From assembly GCA_030428905.1 (NCBI GenBank), contig JAUIED010000009.1, positions 1 to 59,875 of the forward strand: a stretch of DNA of 59,875 bases. Direction: 5' to 3'. Both the position numbers and the translations under genes were made by a program. Each line of letters begins with the position of its first letter. Within the stretch, counting starts at the first letter, position 1. Of this stretch, positions 42,055 through 50,780 are shown piece by piece. This DNA is from Gammaproteobacteria bacterium. Lineage in GTDB: Bacteria; Pseudomonadota; Gammaproteobacteria; Pseudomonadales; Azotimanducaceae. The notes under the pieces are model-generated. The model was not told the origin of the DNA. It ran no database searches and was given only the letters and a program-made list of their open reading frames with translations.

Positions 42055-44152
42055 ATGGCTTACGCAGGAACTGCGTACCTGCCGGGAGGTCGTCGAGGAA
42101 GGTCTCGGAGTAGCCGCTGACCAGCACAATGGGCAGGTCCGGCCGGTCGGCGCGGAGCCTTCGGGCGACCGCAGAGCCCGACATGCCCGGCATGGTCTGA
42201 TCCACCAGCACAAGATCGGCTTCAACGGGTGCTTGCAGGGCTTCCTGGCCGTTCGGCGCCTCCCGCACATTGAAGCCAAGACTTTCGAGCATTTGGCGAT
42301 GGACGCGGCGTACAGCCTCATCATCATCGATCACGAGAACCGACTTAAGCGCGAATTCGCCGGTGTCCTGGGGCGCGCTTTGGTTTTCCTGGTGACGTTT
42401 GCGGTTGGCAGGCAGGTACGCGGTGATGCGGGTGCCGGTACCGGGGCTCGTCTTGACGTCCAGGGCCCCCCGGTGGCTGCGCACCGTGCCGAGCGTTGCT
42501 GCGAGCCCCAATCCTCGCCCCACAGATTTGGTAGAAAAGAACGGGTCGAACATCTTCACCAGGGTTGCATCGTCCACCCCGGGACCGTCGTCTGACACCG
42601 TAAGTGTGACGTAGTCGCCCGGTACGGCGCCATCGCGAAACAGGCGATCAGCAAGATCAGACTGGGTCAGGCGCACGCTGCCGGTGCTCACCGTAACCCT
42701 GCCGCCGTTGGCTGCAAGCGCTTCCTCTGCGTTGACGATGAGGTTGAGCAGCACCTGAGTAACCTGGCTGGAGTCCGCCTGAGCGATGGGTTCGTCCGCG
42801 TCGAGCTCAAGCTCAAGGGCAACCTCGCTGCGCATGGATGTGCGCAGCATGCGCGCCAGCTCAACGACCGTGTCGTTGAGATGCACCGGGGCAGGTTCGA
42901 TGTTCGCCTTGCCGGCATAGGTGAGTAGCTGCTTCGCAAGATCAGCCCCACGCTGGCCGGCCTGCGAGATGCGTTCGAGCAGCTCGTGCGCCGCCTCCGG
43001 GTCTTCGTTGACCTTGAGCTGGGCAAGCTCTGCGTTGCCGATGACGCTCACGAGGATGTTGTTAAAGTCGTGTGCGATGCCGCCGGCAATCAGCCCCAGG
43101 CTCTCGAACTTCCTGGCCTCCTGCAGCGCTTCGTCCACGCGTACCCGGGCACTTTCGTCGCGCACGAACAAGGCGCTGCCTACATCGTGCTTGCCGAGGC
43201 GAATTGGCCGGCGTTCGATGCTGAGCCAGGAGTCGGGATCGCTGCGGAGCCTGAATACCGCATCGGAACTCAACAGGTCCTGCTCATCTACGGCTTCGCC
43301 GAACCGGTCGAGAAGGCGTTGTGCAAGCAGCGGCAGAACCAGCTGCCGGTTCACAGGTATGTCAAACAGCTCCCGCGCCGCCTGATTGGTGTGAATCATG
43401 CGCATGTGTTGGTCCAGCAGGATGCCGGGCCGGGAGTCGTTCTCGATGGCATCCTCGAGCCGCAGCCCGGTTGCGCCGTAGATCTGTCCCCGGTACACCG
43501 CGAGCACGAACAGCGAAGTGACGATTGCGAAGCCAACGATGGTTGGGTCGTAGTCCGGCGGCGTGGCGGATGCCGTGTAGGTGAGGTTGAGAACGGTCGG
43601 TGTGGCCATCGCAAGAGCGCAGACTGCCATCTGCCATCGGTCGTCGCTGTAGGTGGCTCGGATGGCGCGGTAGCCGCAGAAGACAACGGTAAACGCCACG
43701 ATGAGCCAGGATGTCAGCGCGCCGCCGTACCAGAGCGGCCCGTACAGGCTGCGTTCTCCCGGCACTGGTGTCAGAAACAACCCGTGCCAGGGGTTGGTGA
43801 GTGCGCTCAACCAGAACACGCCCAATACTGCGGCCGGCAGATCCCGCCAGATGTGGATGCTCACGCGCATCTTTGCACCGTGGTGTTCTGCCATACGTAC
43901 CGCGACGAACATCCAGCAGCACACCGACAGAAACAGTCCGGTGTAGAGCATGACCAGTGAGTACCAGTACATCTGCTCCGATCCAGTGGTGAGGTTTGAT
44001 GCAAGGTTTCCCGTGGAGAACAGCAGCGCGCCGGCGCAGGCCAACTGCAGGTACGGGCTCAGCAGGCGCGGGGCCCACCGATACATGACGAAAATGCCGT
44101 TCGCGGCGACCACCGCAATGCAAACCACATTGACGGCAATCGCTTCGGTCAT
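41999..44152 (-). CDS. Hybrid histidine kinase with HisKA_7TM sensor, PAS and receiver
   Basis: A 717-residue kinase. Seven N-terminal membrane helices (about 1-222) show the HisKA_7TM pattern, including TNPWHGLFLTPV and YGPLWYGG. A PAS domain (about 235-335) follows, then the dimerisation helix with His361 in AGGIAHDFNNILVSVIG, ATPase domain (about 425-570, with NLIVNAEEALAANGG, DDGPGVDD, GRGLGLAATLG) and a receiver (about 595-717) with Asp651 (LVLVDQTMPGMSG) and Lys698. No HPt or partner gene is adjacent. The NarL-type gene at 45192 is close, but the enoyl-CoA hydratase gene lies between. Confidence 0.87.
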   Translation of the reverse strand: MTEAIAVNVVCIAVVAANGIFVMYRWAPRLLSPYLQLACAGALLFSTGNLASNLTTGSEQMYWYSLVMLYTGLFLSVCCWMFVAVRMAEHHGAKMRVSIHIWRDLPAAVLGVFWLSALTNPWHGLFLTPVPGERSLYGPLWYGGALTSWLIVAFTVVFCGYRAIRATYSDDRWQMAVCALAMATPTVLNLTYTASATPPDYDPTIVGFAIVTSLFVLAVYRGQIYGATGLRLEDAIENDSRPGILLDQHMRMIHTNQAARELFDIPVNRQLVLPLLAQRLLDRFGEAVDEQDLLSSDAVFRLRSDPDSWLSIERRPIRLGKHDVGSALFVRDESARVRVDEALQEARKFESLGLIAGGIAHDFNNILVSVIGNAELAQLKVNEDPEAAHELLERISQAGQRGADLAKQLLTYAGKANIEPAPVHLNDTVVELARMLRTSMRSEVALELELDADEPIAQADSSQVTQVLLNLIVNAEEALAANGGRVTVSTGSVRLTQSDLADRLFRDGAVPGDYVTLTVSDDGPGVDDATLVKMFDPFFSTKSVGRGLGLAATLGTVRSHRGALDVKTSPGTGTRITAYLPANRKRHQENQSAPQDTGEFALKSVLVIDDDEAVRRVHRQMLESLGFNVREAPNGQEALQAPVEADLVLVDQTMPGMSGSAVARRLRADRPDLPIVLVSGYSETFLDDLPAGTQFLRKPFTTQHLASAVQEAIGAHS

Positions 44153-44155
44153 CGT

Positions 44156-44890
44156 TCAGGCTCCGAACTGCTTGAGGCGGTCCTCGAGGTCCGGGCCGCG
44201 GCCGGGGCTGTTATCGCGCTCGAACTGCAGGCCGTCGGCGAGCGTGTGGTTGAGCCCCTGATTCACCAGCATCTTGTCGGCGCGCAGCGTAAACCAGGAG
44301 TTCTCGAGGAAGCCCCGGGCCATGTCCTGTGCCGTCTGCAGCAGGTCGGCCTCGGGCACGCAGCGGTTTGCCAGGCCGATGGCGGCGGCTTCCTCGCCGC
44401 TCACCACTCGGCCGCTGAACATGATCTCCTTGGCGCGCACAAGGCCAACCCTTCGTGGCAGGCGTTGGCTCATGCCCCAGGTGGGTGACATGCCCCATTT
44501 GCCGTGGGTGTCGGCAAAACGCGCGGTATCTGCGCACACCATGAGGTCGCAGGCCAGCGCCAGCTCCAGTGAACCGGTGTAGCAGTGCCCCTGCACGACG
44601 GCAATCACCGGCTGCGGCAGGGCCTCGAGCGCTTCCAGCGTTTCTGCCTGAAAGTGCGCGCTTGGTGCACGCTCACCCGCTTGGATGGCCTTGAGATCGT
44701 TGCCCGCTGAGAAAGAGCGGCCAGCGCCGCGCAGGATTACACAACCGATGTCTTCGGTTGCCCCACACAGGTCATCAACGTGTTTGCGTAGTTCCACGAA
44801 CATGTTGGGTGAGAGGGCATTCAGAGCGTCTGGCCGATTGAGTGTCAGCGTGCAGAGACCGCCATCGTCTTCCCGAAGAACCAGTGCCAT
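44156..44890 (-). CDS. Enoyl-CoA hydratase/isomerase
   Basis: A 244-residue crotonase-fold protein starting MALVLREDDGGLCTLTLNRP. Oxyanion segment GAGRSFSAGNDLKAIQ, VIAVVQGHCYTGSLELALAC and FADTHGKWGMSPTWGMSQRL are the family blocks; here the second oxyanion region reads CYTGSLE rather than the common AxGGGxE. It has no acidic Glu pair in the standard places, so it may be an isomerase- or hydrolase-type member. ATG 44890 was preferred over ATG 44998, because the extra 36 residues are Pro/Arg-rich and unlike the family. Its stop is 4 bp from the hybrid kinase gene start. Confidence 0.83.
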   Translation of the reverse strand: MALVLREDDGGLCTLTLNRPDALNALSPNMFVELRKHVDDLCGATEDIGCVILRGAGRSFSAGNDLKAIQAGERAPSAHFQAETLEALEALPQPVIAVVQGHCYTGSLELALACDLMVCADTARFADTHGKWGMSPTWGMSQRLPRRVGLVRAKEIMFSGRVVSGEEAAAIGLANRCVPEADLLQTAQDMARGFLENSWFTLRADKMLVNQGLNHTLADGLQFERDNSPGRGPDLEDRLKQFGA

Positions 44891-44948
44891 ATCCCATCCC
44901 GTGTTCGGCTTTGGGTCAATGATGCGCCGAGGCTGCTCGACGGGCAAC

Positions 44949-45064
44949 GCATGCGGCGCGCCGCCGCCGTCGCGCCGCATGCCTCGAATAGTCGGCACGC
45001 TCCGTGTGCCGGTTGGTGGACCCTTCCATGGCGGTTCGTTCGGGGAGTGGCGGCACCCCGAACG
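44949..45064. repeat. Two strong hairpins in the gap between divergent genes
   Basis: The 301-bp gap between the enoyl-CoA hydratase and NarL-type genes holds a perfect 11-bp stem (GCATGCGGCGC at 44949-44959 with GCGCCGCATGC at 44972-44982) and a perfect 9-bp stem (CGTTCGGGG at 45037-45045 with CCCCGAACG at 45056-45064). A smaller GGCAC stem lies between them. Regulatory hairpins or operators are possible; no promoter is clear. The rest of the gap holds nothing recognisable. Confidence 0.5.
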
Positions 45065-45191
45065 AGGAAGAGGATTGACATACTGGGCGCAACAGCCGCC
45101 GGGTACTATCGGCCAAGTGGGGTAAACGAAGGTTTAGCCCTGTCGTTTAAATGGCTTAGGAGCTCTAGCCGATGCGTGTATATTGGCCGCT

Positions 45192-45911
45192 ATGGCAGTA
45201 CCCGCAGGCGTTCCGGTCACAGGGAAGGATGAAGCCTTGCAGCCACGGAAGACGGCATTACTGATAGATGATCACCCGATTGTGGCCAATGCCCTGAGCA
45301 TGGGCCTCAAGAGCCTGGACGTATTCAACGCGATCGTGGTGGTTGCGAGCATTGCGCAAGCGCGTGAGAAGTTGCAGGCATTGGCCTCACTCCACCTCAT
45401 TGTGGTGGATCTGAACCTGGACGACGCATGCGGTACCGAAGCGGTTGAAGCATTGCGCCAGATCGCTCCGGATACCCCGCTGGTGGTGTTCTCCGCAGAC
45501 GATTCACCGGAAATCATCAGATGCGTGTATCGGCTCGGTGCGCAGGGCTTCGTTTCGAAGAGTGCGGACCTGTCGGAACTCATGCAGGCCATACGCACCG
45601 TGCTGGAAGGGCAGCTCTTCATTTCCCCGGTAACGGCGCGAGTCCTGGGTTTCAGCGCCATCTCTCCGCCGGCATCTGTGGAGGGCGGGTCACCCATGGA
45701 TCGCTTGTCACCCAGGCAGCGACAGGTGCTCGAGCATCTACTGCAGGGCATGACCAACAAAATGATTGGTGACCGGCTGAACATGGCGGAAGGTACGGTA
45801 AAGACCCACCTCAGCACCATTTACCGGGTGTTTGGTGTGAACAGTCGCGCCAAGCTCATGCTGCGCGCCAACGCGCTGGGCCTGGCGGGGGAGATCACGC
45901 CGCGGCGCTGA
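45192..45911 (+). CDS. NarL/LuxR-family response regulator
   Basis: A 239-residue regulator. The receiver (about 19-135) has the DDHP acidic loop, Asp73 in LIVVDLNLDDAC as phospho-acceptor, and FVSKSADLSELM with the conserved Lys. A LuxR-type helix-turn-helix (about 170-232) shows LSPRQRQVLEHLLQGMTNKM and TVKTHLSTIYRVFGVNSRAK, typical of NarL. ATG 45192 is chosen over TTG 45183. No histidine kinase is adjacent; the hybrid kinase at 41999 is the nearest candidate. The stop overlaps the convergent hydrolase gene by 17 bp. Confidence 0.87.
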   Translation: MAVPAGVPVTGKDEALQPRKTALLIDDHPIVANALSMGLKSLDVFNAIVVVASIAQAREKLQALASLHLIVVDLNLDDACGTEAVEALRQIAPDTPLVVFSADDSPEIIRCVYRLGAQGFVSKSADLSELMQAIRTVLEGQLFISPVTARVLGFSAISPPASVEGGSPMDRLSPRQRQVLEHLLQGMTNKMIGDRLNMAEGTVKTHLSTIYRVFGVNSRAKLMLRANALGLAGEITPRR

Positions 45912-46788
45912 GGTGCCTGCCGATGAACGCACCGATTCGACGAACGGCATCGTCTGCCTCCGGCACACCGGGGAGCATCTGCCAGACGTGAATCAGCCCT
46001 TCCGACACCTCGAGGGTGACGTCCACTCCAGCTTTTTGCGCCTTCTCCGCGAAGCGCGTGCTATCGGAGAGCAGAATCTCGCGGGTGCCCACCTGCAGTA
46101 GTAGCGGCGGCAGACCCTGCAGGTCGCCGTGCAGCGGAGCGGCCAACGGGTTGCGTAAGGCGTTGCCGGCGTACAGCCTGCCACTTTCGCGCAGTCCATC
46201 CGGTGTCAGCATCGGGTCGTCCACCGCCCCCGGATTGGCGGTAGGGCCTGTACCCTCAAGGTCGGTCCAAGGCGAAAGACCCACGGCACAGGCGGGTAGC
46301 GGCGCGTCCGCCGCCTTCAACGCCAGCAACGTCGCCATCGCCAGCCCACCCCCGGCGGAGTCACCGGCAATGGCCATACTGGCCGGCGAGTAACCTTCGC
46401 TGACAAGCCATCGCCAGCATGCCGTGGCGTCCTCCACAGCCGCGGGAAAGGGATGCTCCGGCGCCAGGCGGTACTCGGCGAGGAGCACCCGCGCCTGCGC
46501 CGCGCGGGCGATACGCCCCGCCAGGCCGCGGTGTGTGTTTCTGGAGCCCAGGCTGTAGGCGCCTCCGTGCAGATAGAGCACGACACGGTGGGCGAGGCTC
46601 TCCTCAACGCTTACCCAGTCAGCAAGCACGCCGTTTGCGTTCACCTCGCTGAAATTTACGTCCGCATCCGGCGGCGACATGGCCGCCGATGCTTCCATCG
46701 CGGCGCGCTGATCCTCCAGCGATAAAGCATCCAACCCGAGCCCGCCAGCCAGCATGGCGACGATGTCTTCGTGTTCTGTACTCGGCAT
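45895..46788 (-). CDS. Alpha/beta hydrolase, hormone-sensitive-lipase family (second copy type)
   Basis: A 297-residue esterase starting MPSTEHEDIVAMLAGGLG. LYLHGGAYSLGSRNTHR is the HGG oxyanion motif, IAGDSAGGGLAMATL the nucleophile, EYRLAPEHPFPAAVEDA the standard intervening block, and EGLIHVWQMLP the His region. The start at 46788 lies 10 bp after the acyl-CoA dehydrogenase gene; the longer ATG 46893 would overlap it. Same superfamily as the hydrolase at 39806-40717, though the two are clearly different proteins. It ends the minus-strand catabolic run. Confidence 0.85.
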   Translation of the reverse strand: MPSTEHEDIVAMLAGGLGLDALSLEDQRAAMEASAAMSPPDADVNFSEVNANGVLADWVSVEESLAHRVVLYLHGGAYSLGSRNTHRGLAGRIARAAQARVLLAEYRLAPEHPFPAAVEDATACWRWLVSEGYSPASMAIAGDSAGGGLAMATLLALKAADAPLPACAVGLSPWTDLEGTGPTANPGAVDDPMLTPDGLRESGRLYAGNALRNPLAAPLHGDLQGLPPLLLQVGTREILLSDSTRFAEKAQKAGVDVTLEVSEGLIHVWQMLPGVPEADDAVRRIGAFIGRHLSAAA

Positions 46789-46798
46789 GGCGGCGAGC

Positions 46799-47998
46799 TT
46801 ACAGGCCGAGCACAAGTTTGGCGACGATGTTTTTCTGCACCTCGTTGGTGCCGCCGGCAATGGAGGAGGCGCGCAGGTTGAAGTAGCGGGCAAAGCTCAC
46901 TGTGCCACCAGAGGGGCCGGCTGCGGCGACGTTGGCGCCGGGAGTGGCTGCTTCGGCCTGGTTCAGGGCGGCGTACTGACCGATGGCTTCCACCGCGAGC
47001 TCGGTAATGTACTGCCCGATATCGGCTCCGAGGTTCTTCATGATCGAGGACTCGGGCCCCGGATTCTGCCCCTTGGACAACGCCGCCATGATGCGAAACT
47101 CGGTGTACTGCACCGCCTGCAGGCGCACCTCGGTTTCATCGAGTTTGCGTGCGAATGATGCATCGTCCATCAGCGTACCGGTAGGTGTGGGTACACTTGC
47201 TGCCAGTGTTCGAAGCCTTGTCAGCGCCGACTGTTGTGCTGCAGTACCGCCGCCGCCGCGCTCAAATTCGAGCAGATACTTGGCAACCTTCCAGCCGTCG
47301 TTTTCCTCGCCAACGATGTTGCGTTTCGGCACGCGCACGTCTTCGAAGAAAACCTGGTTGACCTCGTGGGTGCCGGAGGCGAAGACGATCGGGTCGACGG
47401 TGATGCCCGGTGTGTCCATGTCCAGCAGCAGGAAGGTGATGCCCTGTTGCGGTCTGCCGGAGTCATCGCTGCGCACCAGGCAGAACATGCGGTTGGCGTA
47501 GTGGGCGTGGGTGGTCCAGATCTTCGAGCCGTTGAGCACGAAGTGATCACCGTCGGTGGTGGCACGCAACGCCAAAGACGCAAGATCGGAGCCGGAACCA
47601 GGTTCCGAATAGCCCTGGCACCAGTAGTCTTCGCCGGACAGGATGCGCGGCAGATAGAAGCTTTTCTGCTCCTGCGTACCATGGCCGATGAGCATCGGCC
47701 CGCACATGCCCAGGCCCATGGGTGCGGTGCTCGGTGCGCCGGCGAGCGTGCATTCTGTGGTGTAGATATATCTGCGCGTGAGGTCCCAACCGGTACCGCC
47801 GTACTGCTTGGGCCAACTCGGTGCCACCCAGCCTTGCGCGTGCAGGATGCGGTGCCAGCGGATGTTGTGCTCGTAGTCGAGGAAGATGCCCGGGCACAGG
47901 CGCTGCGCTTCACGCAGCTCATCGGTGAGATGGGTGTCCAGGAAGCCGCGTACTTCGTCGCGGAAACGTTCGTGTTCGGTGCTGAAAGAGATGTTCAC
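46799..47998 (-). CDS. Acyl-CoA dehydrogenase
   Basis: A 399-residue FAD enzyme. Segments: WVAPSWPKQYGGTGWDLTRR at the N terminus, QGYSEPGSGSDLASLALRAT (the flavin/substrate block), NGSKIWTTHAHYANRMFCLV, and C-terminal ASSIAGGTNEVQKNIVAKLV. This layout fits the long- or branched-chain FadE-like family (as in steroid and terpenoid catabolism). Its ATG overlaps the stop of the ChaC-like gene by 4 bp (ATGA). A second such gene is at 19802-20956. Confidence 0.88.
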   Translation of the reverse strand: MNISFSTEHERFRDEVRGFLDTHLTDELREAQRLCPGIFLDYEHNIRWHRILHAQGWVAPSWPKQYGGTGWDLTRRYIYTTECTLAGAPSTAPMGLGMCGPMLIGHGTQEQKSFYLPRILSGEDYWCQGYSEPGSGSDLASLALRATTDGDHFVLNGSKIWTTHAHYANRMFCLVRSDDSGRPQQGITFLLLDMDTPGITVDPIVFASGTHEVNQVFFEDVRVPKRNIVGEENDGWKVAKYLLEFERGGGGTAAQQSALTRLRTLAASVPTPTGTLMDDASFARKLDETEVRLQAVQYTEFRIMAALSKGQNPGPESSIMKNLGADIGQYITELAVEAIGQYAALNQAEAATPGANVAAAGPSGGTVSFARYFNLRASSIAGGTNEVQKNIVAKLVLGL

Positions 47999-48522
47999 TG
48001 AGTTTCCATGAGGCGTACGAGTCGCTCCAACTCGAACACATGATCATCGTGAGCGTCAAGGCGGCGCAGCGCTTCGGCGAGGTCGAACAGGTAGTCGGCA
48101 TTGGCGCCGCTCGGGCCGACAGAGGCGCGGATCTGCTGCGCGATATCGTTGAGAGGCGCCTCGCCAAGATAGGCGAAATTGCCTTCGGGAGCGAAGTACA
48201 CCACGCCGTCGGTGCGCTCGCCGCCGGCGAGTATCAGCTCCACGATCGCGCGTTCGTAGCCATTCTTCTCGCGATGATCCAGCTTGGCCTGCTCGGCGGC
48301 CCATACATCGGCAGCGAGTTCGAACGCGAGCCCATCGCAGCCACGGCCCGGCACCAACGTAACAACCCGTCCCGGCCGCTCGGGCACGCCGCGATGATCG
48401 TGGCTGCCCTGCCAGAAGCGGCGCTCGAAACCGGGCAGGTGTGCCCGCTGCGCGCGCAGGTGTGCGACGTCCGGCCGCCAGATCAGCGACCCGTAGGCGA
48501 AGAGCCAAATAGAGTCAGACAA
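47995..48522 (-). CDS. Gamma-glutamylcyclotransferase, ChaC-like
   Basis: A 175-residue ChaC-family protein. The substrate-binding loop YGSLIW is in LFAYGSLIWRPDV, followed by GFERRFWQGSHDHRG, the family's second block. The catalytic Glu expected near YFAPEGNFAYLGE (about residue 117) is present. ChaC enzymes cleave glutathione to 5-oxoproline and cysteinylglycine. It overlaps the kinase-like gene by 8 bp and the acyl-CoA dehydrogenase by 4 bp, so it is translated in the same operon. Confidence 0.87.
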   Translation of the reverse strand: MSDSIWLFAYGSLIWRPDVAHLRAQRAHLPGFERRFWQGSHDHRGVPERPGRVVTLVPGRGCDGLAFELAADVWAAEQAKLDHREKNGYERAIVELILAGGERTDGVVYFAPEGNFAYLGEAPLNDIAQQIRASVGPSGANADYLFDLAEALRRLDAHDDHVFELERLVRLMETQ

Positions 48523-49576
48523 GCAAGGCTTCCGCGTCTAGGTCCAGAGCCTGTTCGGCGTGGCGGCTGGCCATGGCCATGAACATATCGTCGCCGCGGT
48601 CCGTCTGGCCGACGATCATGGAGGCGATTACCGCCATCACGAGGCCGCTGAAGCTGTAACGGCGGTAATCGTCGAAGCAGGTGCTGAAGTCGTAGCCGGA
48701 GATGCCGTAGGCACAGACCGCTTCGTGGTAGGCGCGCAGGAGGTCGGATTCATGCGCACGGCGCACCTCCGGCAGCAGCCCGGCGCCGAGAAAATAGGCA
48801 ACGTCAGACAGCGGGTGGCCGAGGGTAGGGGTCTGCCAGTCCACCACGGCGAGCGGGTACGGGCCGCCAAACAGCATGTTGTCCAGGCGGAAGTCTCCGT
48901 GGGTTAGGGCAAATTGTGCGTTGGGTGGCTGATTATATGCTTCCAGACGCTCGGTGAATCGCACCAACAGCGCCAGATGTCGTTCCTCCAGGCGCGCGCG
49001 GTACCGCTCCACGAAGCCGTCGTAGACCATGCTCCAGATGGCTCGAAGCTGGCTGGCATCGCGATCGGGTGGGTTGATTACCGTGTCCTTCTCAAGCGCT
49101 GCAAGATTCCAGGTAGGTCCGTGCAGCCGCGCGGCCTCCGTCAGCGCGAGTTGTGCTTCTTCGAGCCCGCAACCGCGAATCTGGTCGCCCTGCTCGGCCG
49201 GGTGGAGGTCCTCCATGATCAGGCAGAACAGGCCCGTGGCCTCGTCGAGGTCCACGTGCAGCACCGTCGGTGTGCGGATCTCCACCAGCGGCCGCAGGGT
49301 GCGGTAGAAGTGCACCTCTTTGACGTAGTTGTGCTGTGCGATACCGGTAGCGCGGCTGGTCGGGTCGGCCGACGCGAATTTTCCTACCAGCGACTTGGGT
49401 GCGCGCTCCTCAGCACCCTTTTTGTATTGCAGCGCAAAGCGCACGTTCTGTCCGACCTGGCCGGTGCCGATGTTACGGGCAGTGAATCGTGCAACCGGTG
49501 CATCAAAACCCTGCTGTGCGAGCACCGATGTCAGCCAGCCTGCGGTGACGTCCTCCGGGGCGTGTGGGGCATACAT
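48515..49576 (-). CDS. Phosphotransferase, CHK/ecdysteroid-kinase-like (APH fold)
   Basis: A 353-residue protein kinase-like fold. The catalytic loop is visible as LTHGDFRLDNMLFGG (Brenner-type HGDxxxxN) with the DFG-equivalent in LAVVDWQTPTLGHPLSDVAY. The N-terminal ARFTARNIGTGQVGQNVRF and SLVGKFASADPTSRATG give the nucleotide-binding lobe. Such genes are often beside acyl-CoA dehydrogenases in bacteria; substrates are hydroxylated lipids or steroids in animal homologues. Its ATG overlaps the M20 gene stop by 1 bp. Confidence 0.82.
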   Translation of the reverse strand: MYAPHAPEDVTAGWLTSVLAQQGFDAPVARFTARNIGTGQVGQNVRFALQYKKGAEERAPKSLVGKFASADPTSRATGIAQHNYVKEVHFYRTLRPLVEIRTPTVLHVDLDEATGLFCLIMEDLHPAEQGDQIRGCGLEEAQLALTEAARLHGPTWNLAALEKDTVINPPDRDASQLRAIWSMVYDGFVERYRARLEERHLALLVRFTERLEAYNQPPNAQFALTHGDFRLDNMLFGGPYPLAVVDWQTPTLGHPLSDVAYFLGAGLLPEVRRAHESDLLRAYHEAVCAYGISGYDFSTCFDDYRRYSFSGLVMAVIASMIVGQTDRGDDMFMAMASRHAEQALDLDAEALLV

Positions 49577-50763
49577 CAGCCCAGACCCTTCGATACCTCG
49601 AAGGCCCTGGCTGCCTCGCTCTGCAGCGCCGGTGTGAGCAGATACTCCGCAGCGGTCATGGCGAGCGCCTTGGCGCCGTCCAGGGCTGCCTGGTCGCCCA
49701 TCTCCGAGCCCGCCCAGCGGGCAAAGTCCGGGTGGTGAATGACGACGTTGCGTGGTGCTGCGGCCAGCATCGGGTGGATGGACGGCAGCCGGTGGCTGAC
49801 GTTGCCCATGTCGGTGCTGCCGGCAAACGACGACTCGATCTCCTCACGGGTCATGAAGGCGCGGCCGAGACCGGTGGCGTGGGCTTCGAAACGCTCCGCC
49901 AGCGGCCAGTTGGTGTTGATGTCGAGGTAGTCCACACCTGCCCAGTTGACTTCCACCTCGCAGCCGGAGCCTTTCGCGCCAGCCTCGAAACAGGCCTGCA
50001 CACGCGGCTTTAAGGCTTCCAGCGCGCGTTCGTTGGCGGCGCGCACGTAGAAGTCCGCTGCCGCCCGCTCCGGCACGATGTTCGGCGCCTGGCCGCCGTC
50101 GGTGATGATGCCGTGAATGCGTTCCGTGGGACGGATGTGCTGGCGCAGATTGGAAATCGCCTGATAGGCCAGCAGCACCCCGTCCAGTGCGTTGACCCCC
50201 TTGTGAGGCATGGCAGAGGCGTGGGCGGAACGGCCGTGATAGATCACGCTGACCTCCGCCACACAGATGCTCGGCATGGTGGCCATGTTGAAACCTGCGG
50301 GGTGAATCATCATGGCAGCGTCTACGCCTTCGAAAGCGCCGGCCCGTGCCATCACCTCTTTACCGCCGCCGCGCTCCTCAGCCGGCGTGCCGATCATGCG
50401 CACACGGCCCGGCAGCCGAGCCTGCACCGCGTGCAGACCGATGGTGGCGCCGAGGGCGGCGGTGGCGATGAGGTTGTGGCCGCACGCGTGGCCTATCCCG
50501 GGCAGCGCGTCGTACTCCGCCAGAACCGCAACTGTCGGCCCATCACCGCGGGTTTCCAGCTCTGCGTCAAACGCAGTAGGTAGCGTGTACACGTCGGATT
50601 CGACGCGGATACCCCGTTCTGCCAGCGCGCCTGTGAGCACGCGGCAGGCATGCTCCTCCTTGAAGGCGAGCTCCGGGTTGGCGTGAATGTCGTGCGACAC
50701 CGCCAGCAGCGCATCAGCTGCCTCATCGATGGTGCGGCAGATCTGATCGAGAATATCTTCCAA
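49576..50763 (-). CDS. M20-family amidohydrolase/peptidase
   Basis: A 395-residue zinc amidase. Metal-binding blocks are DALPGIGHACGHNLI (with Asp and His), GTPAEERGGGKEVM (Glu-Glu catalytic/metal), IHPAGFNMATMPSICVAE, and a final VSHRLPSIHPMLAAA segment. It resembles the p-aminobenzoyl-glutamate or indole-acetyl-amino-acid hydrolase branch (M20D/AbgB-like). TTG 50763 is the start: GGGAG lies 6 bp upstream and EDILDQICRTIDEA is a normal beginning, whereas the longer ATG 50913 adds 50 unlike residues. It would release an amino acid from a conjugated acid. Confidence 0.85.
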   Translation of the reverse strand: MEDILDQICRTIDEAADALLAVSHDIHANPELAFKEEHACRVLTGALAERGIRVESDVYTLPTAFDAELETRGDGPTVAVLAEYDALPGIGHACGHNLIATAALGATIGLHAVQARLPGRVRMIGTPAEERGGGKEVMARAGAFEGVDAAMMIHPAGFNMATMPSICVAEVSVIYHGRSAHASAMPHKGVNALDGVLLAYQAISNLRQHIRPTERIHGIITDGGQAPNIVPERAAADFYVRAANERALEALKPRVQACFEAGAKGSGCEVEVNWAGVDYLDINTNWPLAERFEAHATGLGRAFMTREEIESSFAGSTDMGNVSHRLPSIHPMLAAAPRNVVIHHPDFARWAGSEMGDQAALDGAKALAMTAAEYLLTPALQSEAARAFEVSKGLG

Positions 50764-50780
50764 TGTGGTCTCCCGGATTG

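Noticed and set aside
45895-46893. Longer start (ATG 46893) for the esterase
   Set aside because: The added 35 residues overlap the acyl-CoA dehydrogenase gene and are Pro/Cys-rich, unlike the family N terminus.
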